From Betaproteobacteria bacterium (lineage in GTDB: Bacteria; Pseudomonadota; Gammaproteobacteria; Burkholderiales; Usitatibacteraceae): a DNA stretch of 64,000 nt. The stretch is from positions 489,501 to 553,500 of the forward strand of contig JADKJU010000001.1 in the NCBI GenBank assembly GCA_016720855.1. The letters are read 5' to 3'. The notes under the pieces are model-generated. The model ran no database searches and was not told where the DNA came from. It was given only the letters and a program-made list of their open reading frames with translations. Position numbers and translations under genes: made by a program. Shown here one piece after another: positions 58,656 through 64,000 of the stretch (positions are counted from its first letter, which is position 1; each line of letters starts with the position of its first letter).

Positions 58656-61558
58656 GACGCCAGCGCGGCTGCGAGGGCCACGGCGGGATGCACGGCCTCG
58701 CGCGATGCGCCGTGTTCGATCTGGTGACGGCAACTCGTCCCCGCGGCGACGACCACGGTCGCCACACTGGCGGCGCGGATGGCCGGAAGGAGCGAGGCTT
58801 CTCCCATCGCCATCGAGACGTCGTAATGCGCGCGCTCGTAGCCGAACGAACCGGCCATGCCGCAGCAGCTCGATTCCACCGCGCTCACGCGCGCCCCCGG
58901 GATCGCGCGGAGCGCATCCATGGTGTCCTCGAAGCTCCCGAAGGCCTTCTGGTGGCAATGACCGTGCACGAGGATCTCGGACACAACGCCCTCGCGCCAG
59001 GCGATCTTCGCGCCTTCGCGCACGGCGCCGGCCACGAAGGACTCGAAAGAGACCGCGAGTTCCGAGAGCGCGGCTGCGCGGGAGTCGCCGGGATGCATCG
59101 CGAGGAATTCGTCCTTCAGCGAATAAAGGCATGACGGCTCCAGCCCCACGACCGGCGTGCCGCGTTCTATCCATGGCGCCAGGGCATCGATCATCCGTCG
59201 CGATTCCGCCTTCGCACGATCCACCATGCCAGCCGAAAGATACGTCCGGCCGCAGCAAAGTGGCCGGGCATCGGTACCGCGAGCCGGTACCACCTCGAAG
59301 CCGGCGGCCTCGATCACGAGCCGGGCCGAGGCGAGGTTGTCCGGCTCGAACCAGTTGTTGAAGGTGTCGGCGAAGAGCACCACCTCGCGTCCCCCCTTCG
59401 AGGCGTGCGCCGGTTGGCTGGCGAGCCACGGCTTGCCGCTGAAGGCGGGCAGCTTGCGGCGGGAATCGAAGCCGGCCAGCGCGCGCATCGCGTGCGAAAC
59501 TCCGGGAAGCCGCTGCGCCATGTTCACGAGCGGGGCGAATCGCGACGCCCACCGCGCATAGGCCGGCAGCATTCCCACCAGCCGGTCGCGCACGCTGTAG
59601 CCGTTGCGGGCCCGGTCATGGTGCAGGTATTCGATCTTCATGCGCGCCATGTCCACGCCCGTGGGGCATTCGCGGCGGCAGCCCTTGCAGGACACGCACA
59701 GGTCGAAGGCCTCCTTGACGGCAGCCGAGGCGAAGCCGTCCACGCCGAGCTGACCCGAAAGGGCGAGGCGCAGCGTGTTGGCCCGGCCTCGCGTGAGGTG
59801 GGCCTCGTCCCGCGTTACCCGGTAGCTGGGGCACATCGTCCCGGCGTCGAATTTGCGGCAGTGGCCGTTGTTGTTGCACATCTCCACGGCCCCGGGAAGA
59901 CCGCCCCACGCACTCCAATCGAGTACCGTGGCCGGCGCCTGGGCGCGATAGTCCGGCTTGTAGCGCAGGAGCGAGCGGTCGTCCTGCTTCGTCGGGTTCA
60001 CGATCTTGCCCGGGTTCATGAGCCCTTTCGGGTCGAACCATCCCTTGATTTCGGAGAGCGCCGCCGTGAGCCGCGGCCCGAAGAAAGGCGCGATCCACTC
60101 GGAACGCACCAGGCCGTCGCCGTGCTCTCCCGAATAGGCGCCCTTGTAGCGGCGCACCAGGTCGGCCGCCTCCTCGGCGATGGCGCGCATGCGGATCGTC
60201 CCGTCGCCCTTCATGTTGAGGATCGGGCGCACGTGCAGGCAGCCGACCGATGCGTGAGCGTAGAACGTGCCTTCGGTGCCGTGCTTGCGAAAGACCTCCG
60301 TCAGCTTCGAGGTGTATTCCGCCAGGTGCTCCAGCGGCACGGCGCAGTCCTCGATGAAGGACACCGGCTTCCCGTCGCCCTTCATCGACATCATGATGTT
60401 GAGGCCCGCCTTGCGCACCTCCCACAGGGCCTTCTGTTGCCCGGCATCGAGAAGCTCGACGACGCCGTCCGGAAAGCCCAGGTCCGCCATCAGCTCTGTA
60501 AGTCGCTTCACGCCACGCACCTGCTCGTCGCGGTCCTCCCCGGCGAACTCCACGAGGAGGATCGCGTCGGGCTGGCCGCGAACGTAGGCATTGATGGTCG
60601 GGGCGAAAGCCGGAATCGCCCGCGAGAGCTCGATCATCGTCCGGTCAACCAGCTCGACGGCGCAGGGCCCCAGCTTCACGATGTGCTGCGCGGCGTCCAT
60701 CGCGTCGTGGAAGCGCGGGAAATGCGCCACGCCTAGCGCCTTGTGCTTCGGGATGTCCGCGAGGTCGAGCGTGATGCGCTCGAACCACGCGAGCGTGCCT
60801 TCGCTGCCTACGAGGAGCTTGGCGAGGTTCTGCCCCTCGGAGGCCAGGCAGTCGAGGTTGTAACCCGCGACATGGCGCGAAACCTTGGGGAATCGCGCCT
60901 CGATCTCGTCCTTCTCGCGATCCCAGAGCGCCGCCGCCCGCGCCGAAAGCGCGCGGATGGCCGGATGGTTCATCTCGGCCGCCGGCCCGAAGCGGCCGCG
61001 CGTTCCATCGGCGAGCCACGCGTCGATCGCGGCGACGCGGTGGACCATATAGCCGTAGGCGATGGACCGCGACCCGCAGGAATTGTTGCCCGTCATTCCG
61101 CCCAGCGTTGCCTGCGCGGCCGTCGAGACATCCACAGGAAACCACAGGCCGTGCCGTCGCACCTGGGCATTGAGATGGTCGAGCACGATGCCCGGCTCCA
61201 CCACCGCGCGCCTCGTCACCGGATCGACCTCGACGAGCCTGTTCAGGTGCTTGCTTGCATCGACCACGAGCGCCGCGCCCACCGTCTGGCCCCCTTGGGA
61301 CGTCCCTCCACCGCGAGGCAGAATGGGCACGCCCTCCTCCGCGGCGATCTGCAGCGCGATGACCGCCGCCTCCATCGTGCGCGGCACCACCACGCCCACG
61401 GGCTCGATCTGGTAGATGGACGCGTCGGTCGAATAGTGGCCCCGGCTCGCCTTGTCGAAGAGCACGTCGCCTTCGACTTCCCGTTTCAGGCGCTCGGCGA
61501 GCGGGTGGATGGGGGCGTTGCGATCCGGGGAGAAGCGGATTGGGAGCGTGGTGGTCAT
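58652..61558 (-). CDS. Fused FAD-linked dehydrogenase and Fe-S oxidase (GlcD-GlcF / YdiJ type)
   Basis: A 968-residue two-part enzyme. The N-terminal half is a vanillyl-alcohol-oxidase-type FAD domain (PILPRGGGTSQGGQTVGAAL, GGMTGNNSCGSRSIAYG, GSEGTLAWFERITLDLAD, KGAYSGEHGDGLVRSEW). The C-terminal half has two Fe-S motifs (CNNNGHCRKF with CPSYR, and CVSCKGCRRECPTGVDM) and two CCG-type domains (PLCCGRTYLSAGM, VESSCCGMAGSFGYE). The family oxidises D-2-hydroxy acids such as D-lactate, glycolate or D-2-hydroxyglutarate and passes electrons to quinone. It is first in the malonate operon. Confidence 0.88.
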   Translation of the reverse strand: MTTTLPIRFSPDRNAPIHPLAERLKREVEGDVLFDKASRGHYSTDASIYQIEPVGVVVPRTMEAAVIALQIAAEEGVPILPRGGGTSQGGQTVGAALVVDASKHLNRLVEVDPVTRRAVVEPGIVLDHLNAQVRRHGLWFPVDVSTAAQATLGGMTGNNSCGSRSIAYGYMVHRVAAIDAWLADGTRGRFGPAAEMNHPAIRALSARAAALWDREKDEIEARFPKVSRHVAGYNLDCLASEGQNLAKLLVGSEGTLAWFERITLDLADIPKHKALGVAHFPRFHDAMDAAQHIVKLGPCAVELVDRTMIELSRAIPAFAPTINAYVRGQPDAILLVEFAGEDRDEQVRGVKRLTELMADLGFPDGVVELLDAGQQKALWEVRKAGLNIMMSMKGDGKPVSFIEDCAVPLEHLAEYTSKLTEVFRKHGTEGTFYAHASVGCLHVRPILNMKGDGTIRMRAIAEEAADLVRRYKGAYSGEHGDGLVRSEWIAPFFGPRLTAALSEIKGWFDPKGLMNPGKIVNPTKQDDRSLLRYKPDYRAQAPATVLDWSAWGGLPGAVEMCNNNGHCRKFDAGTMCPSYRVTRDEAHLTRGRANTLRLALSGQLGVDGFASAAVKEAFDLCVSCKGCRRECPTGVDMARMKIEYLHHDRARNGYSVRDRLVGMLPAYARWASRFAPLVNMAQRLPGVSHAMRALAGFDSRRKLPAFSGKPWLASQPAHASKGGREVVLFADTFNNWFEPDNLASARLVIEAAGFEVVPARGTDARPLCCGRTYLSAGMVDRAKAESRRMIDALAPWIERGTPVVGLEPSCLYSLKDEFLAMHPGDSRAAALSELAVSFESFVAGAVREGAKIAWREGVVSEILVHGHCHQKAFGSFEDTMDALRAIPGARVSAVESSCCGMAGSFGYERAHYDVSMAMGEASLLPAIRAASVATVVVAAGTSCRHQIEHGASREAVHPAVALAAALAS

Positions 61559-61666
61559 CAGGGTCTTTACTCGCCCGCGGATGGAGTCCCGCGGCCGTCT
61601 GCGGCATTATGGGCAGAAAACACCGCCCCGCTGCAATGACGCACGTGGCTGAACGAAGGAGATTCC

Positions 61667-62860
61667 ATGCCAGCCGGACGCCATTTCCTGCAGATCCCGG
61701 GACCCACCAATGTTCCCGACAGGGTCCTGCGGGCCATCGACCGCGCCACCATCGACCACCGCGGGCCCGAGTTCCAGGCATTGGGGCAGGAAGTGCTGGC
61801 CGGCATCAAGCGCATCTTCAAGACGCGCCATCCGGTGGTGATCTACCCGGCCTCCGGGACGGGAGCTTGGGAAGCCGCTCTCGTGAACGTGCTTTCCGCC
61901 GGCGACAAGGTGCTCATGTACGAATCCGGGCAGTTCGCCGCCCTCTGGTGCAAGCTCGCCAGGCGACTCGGGCTCGAGATCGAGCTGATCCCCGGCGACT
62001 GGCGACGAGGCGCCGAGGCACCCGCCATCCAGGCTCGCCTCGCAGCTGACAAGGGGCACGCCATCAAGGCCGTGTGCGTCGTGCACAACGAGACCTCGAC
62101 CGGCGCCACGACCCGCGTTCCCCTGGTGCGCAAGGCCATGGACGACGCGGGCCATCCCGCCCTGCTCCTCGTCGACACGATCTCGTCGCTCGCCTCCATC
62201 GACTACCGCCACGACGAATGGGGCGTTGACGTGACCGTCGGCGGCTCGCAGAAAGGCCTCATGCTGCCGCCCGGGCTCTCCTTCAACGCGCTGTCCGACA
62301 AGGCGCTGGCCGCGCAGAAATCGGCGAAGCTGCCGCGCTCCTACTGGGACTGGGGCGAAATGCTCGGCCCCAACGAGAAGGGGTTCTTCCCCTACACGCC
62401 CGCCACCAATCTCCTCTACGGCCTCAGGGAAGCAATCCGGATGCTCGAGGAGGAAGGCCTGGACAACGTGTTCGCCCGCCATGACCGCCATGCGGAAGCG
62501 ACTCGGCGGGCGGCCGCGGCGTGGGGACTCGAGGTGCTTTGCGCGGCCCCGGAGGAATACAGCTCCTCGCTCACTGCGCTCCTGGTGCCCGCCGGCCACG
62601 ACGCCGACAAGCTCCGTGCCGCGATCCTCGACCGCTTCGACATGTCGCTCGGCATGGGGCTGGGCCGCCTGGCTGGAAAGGTATTCCGCATCGGGCACCT
62701 GGGCGATATCAACGACCTGACGCTCATGGGAACGCTTTCAGGTGTCGAGATGGGCCTCGAAATCGCCTCCATTCCCCATCGCAAGGGCGGAGCGCAGGCC
62801 GCGATGGACTACCTGGCGAGTTGCGCCCGCCCTGCCGCGAGCGCGGCCAAGGCGGCTTGA
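61667..62860 (+). CDS. Serine-glyoxylate aminotransferase-like enzyme
   Basis: A 397-residue class V aminotransferase. RHFLQIPGPTNVPDRVLRAI, YPASGTGAWEAALVNVLSAG, VDTISSLASIDYRHDEWGVD and the PLP Lys in VGGSQKGLMLPPGLSF match serine-glyoxylate transaminases of the serine cycle and glyoxylate metabolism. It is divergent from the FAD/Fe-S dehydrogenase; if that enzyme oxidises glycolate, the two would share glyoxylate. Confidence 0.9.
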   Translation: MPAGRHFLQIPGPTNVPDRVLRAIDRATIDHRGPEFQALGQEVLAGIKRIFKTRHPVVIYPASGTGAWEAALVNVLSAGDKVLMYESGQFAALWCKLARRLGLEIELIPGDWRRGAEAPAIQARLAADKGHAIKAVCVVHNETSTGATTRVPLVRKAMDDAGHPALLLVDTISSLASIDYRHDEWGVDVTVGGSQKGLMLPPGLSFNALSDKALAAQKSAKLPRSYWDWGEMLGPNEKGFFPYTPATNLLYGLREAIRMLEEEGLDNVFARHDRHAEATRRAAAAWGLEVLCAAPEEYSSSLTALLVPAGHDADKLRAAILDRFDMSLGMGLGRLAGKVFRIGHLGDINDLTLMGTLSGVEMGLEIASIPHRKGGAQAAMDYLASCARPAASAAKAA

Positions 62861-62952
62861 TCGCGGCGGTTTACATCCCGGCCCGCATTCGCGTAACTTC
62901 CGGGCACTGCCGCACGAGACGGTACCCCATCGAACCAGTACGAGGAGACCCC

Positions 62953-63948
62953 ATGAAGAGCCTCATCCGGCAAGGCGCGCTTGCGCTCTTCGCCACGGCC
63001 GCCCTGGCGCTGCCGGTCCTGTCGCAGGAAATCAAGATCTCGCACCAGTTCAAGGCCAATACCGATGGCCGCGACAAGGCCACGCGCGTCTTCGTCGAGG
63101 AAGTGAACAAGAAGGACCCGAGCCTCAAGTTCCGGATCTACCCGGGCAGCTCGCTGAACATCAAGCCCGTGGCGCAGTTCGACGCCCTTCAGTCGGGCAC
63201 GCTCGAGATGGCCGTTTTCCCGATGTCCTACGCGGTCGGGAAGGTGCCGGAGATGTCGATCACGATCATGCCCGGCACGATCACGAGCATCGACCACGCC
63301 ATGCGCCTCAAAGGCACGGCCTTTCACAGGAAGCTCCAGGAAGTGGCCGAGAAGAACGGCGTGCACATCGTCACGTGGTGGTGGACGCCCGGCGGCTTCG
63401 CTTCCAAGATCCACGAAATCGGCGGCCCGGACACCGTCAAGGGCGAGAAAATGCGCGCGGCGGACCCGACCTTCGAAAGCATGCTGAAAGCCGCGGGCGC
63501 CTCCGTGATCAACATTCCCTCCACAGAGATCTACCCGTCGCTGCAGTCGGGGGTTCTCACCTCGACCCTGACCTCGGCCGAGACCTTCGTGAGCATGCGC
63601 ATCTACGAGCAGACGAAGTTCGCCACCGTCGGTGGCGACTACACGTTGTGGTGGCTGCTGCAGCCGCTGGTGATGTCCAAGTCCGCCTGGGACAAATTGA
63701 CGCCCGCGCAGAAGAAGATCTTCGAGGAGGCGGCCGACAAGAGTGACGTTTTCTTCGCTGAGGGACAGCGCCAGGCGGTGAAGCACATGGAGGATGCCTA
63801 CACGAAGGCGGGCGCCAAGGTGCGCGCGCTCACCAAGCCGGAATTCGAGGCCTGGATCGACCTGGCGAAGAAGACGTCGTGGCCCGAGTTCGCCGCGAAG
63901 TCCCCCGACGCGAAGCAGCTCCTGGATTTGATCACCGCGGTCAAGTGA
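62953..63948 (+). CDS. dctP: TRAP transporter substrate-binding protein (DctP family)
   Basis: A 331-residue periplasmic binding protein with signal peptide to PVLSQ (about 25). It has family stretches LKFRIYPGSSLNIKPVAQFD, ALQSGTLEMAVFPMSYAVGK and KGEKMRAADPTFESMLKAAG with the conserved Arg that binds the carboxylate. The DctQ and DctM membrane subunits probably follow beyond the right edge. GAGGAGA precedes the ATG. Confidence 0.9.
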   Translation: MKSLIRQGALALFATAALALPVLSQEIKISHQFKANTDGRDKATRVFVEEVNKKDPSLKFRIYPGSSLNIKPVAQFDALQSGTLEMAVFPMSYAVGKVPEMSITIMPGTITSIDHAMRLKGTAFHRKLQEVAEKNGVHIVTWWWTPGGFASKIHEIGGPDTVKGEKMRAADPTFESMLKAAGASVINIPSTEIYPSLQSGVLTSTLTSAETFVSMRIYEQTKFATVGGDYTLWWLLQPLVMSKSAWDKLTPAQKKIFEEAADKSDVFFAEGQRQAVKHMEDAYTKAGAKVRALTKPEFEAWIDLAKKTSWPEFAAKSPDAKQLLDLITAVK

Positions 63949-63955
63949 GCCTCGC

Positions 63956-63975
63956 GGGGCGGCGGCAGCCGCCCC
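63956..63975. terminator. GC-rich hairpin after the TRAP binding-protein gene
   Basis: An 8-bp perfect stem, GGGGCGGC/GCCGCCCC, with a GGCA loop, 8 bases after the stop. There is no T-run, so it may reduce rather than end transcription into following transporter genes. Confidence 0.4.
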
Positions 63976-64000
63976 GACCTGCTCTCGAGGGCCCATCGCA

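Overview
The window is a high-GC bacterial chromosome segment that most resembles a betaproteobacterium with an anaerobic or denitrifying lifestyle. The basis is a cytochrome cd1 nitrite reductase (nirS), a KorAB-type 2-oxoacid:ferredoxin oxidoreductase with an NfnAB-like flavoprotein pair, a Bug-type tripartite tricarboxylate receptor, a lexA-imuA-imuB-dnaE2 mutagenesis cassette and a marR-cytochrome b561-yceI-yceI operon. No rRNA or taxonomic marker is present, so the placement is inferred from gene content.

Layout. 1-1085: end of an MBL-fold hydrolase and a thioredoxin-like protein. 1262-8976: anaerobic electron-transfer operon (NfnA/NfnB-like pair, korA, korB and a large ferredoxin-tailed protein). 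8980-13868 (minus): a small c-type cytochrome, a TonB-dependent receptor with an unusual N-terminal extension, and nirS. 14197-17016: trpB2-type tryptophan synthase beta chain and an FGGY kinase. 17024-18892 (minus): a DUF2249 protein and fdxA, the latter split by an IS3-family element. 18984-19425: a small CxxC protein and tRNA-Asn.

19466-28276 is an accessory island, partly of lower GC. It holds two tandem TPR/HD-GYP cyclic-di-GMP phosphodiesterase genes (one split by a second, inverted copy of the same IS3 element), a decayed IS21-family element, and a perfect 164-bp tandem array of six 44-residue double-glycine-leader peptides that all end in the same short core, IGDIVWG. A C39-peptidase ABC transporter and a HlyD-type adaptor, encoded convergently at 28293-31582, are the obvious exporter. 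The array with its exporter is the best candidate for an undescribed system in the window.

31777-37683: a second-type LexA with imuA, imuB and dnaE2 (SOS mutagenesis). 37722-42238 (minus): a four-gene ABC importer operon ending in a metallophosphoesterase. 42508-48117: a HEAGH membrane protein, a TorF-like porin divergent from a truncated marR, a two-gene block of unknown function, and an intact marR with cytochrome b561 and two YceI genes. 48203-54504: a kynureninase-like aminotransferase, a TTT receptor, a DUF3429 protein, an S9 peptidase, a glutaryl-CoA-dehydrogenase-like enzyme and a DUF1178 protein. 54554-61558 (minus): malonyl-CoA decarboxylase, malonyl-CoA synthetase, a carboxyltransferase-domain protein and a large FAD/Fe-S dehydrogenase in one overlapping operon. 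61667-63948: a serine-glyoxylate-type aminotransferase and a TRAP substrate-binding protein.

Both IS3 insertions keep exact 4-bp target duplications. Removing the element on paper restores a full ferredoxin (113 aa) and a full HD-GYP protein (634 aa), so both disruptions are recent. Several single-base frameshifts lie inside the IS copies; they may be real decay or consensus errors in repeats.
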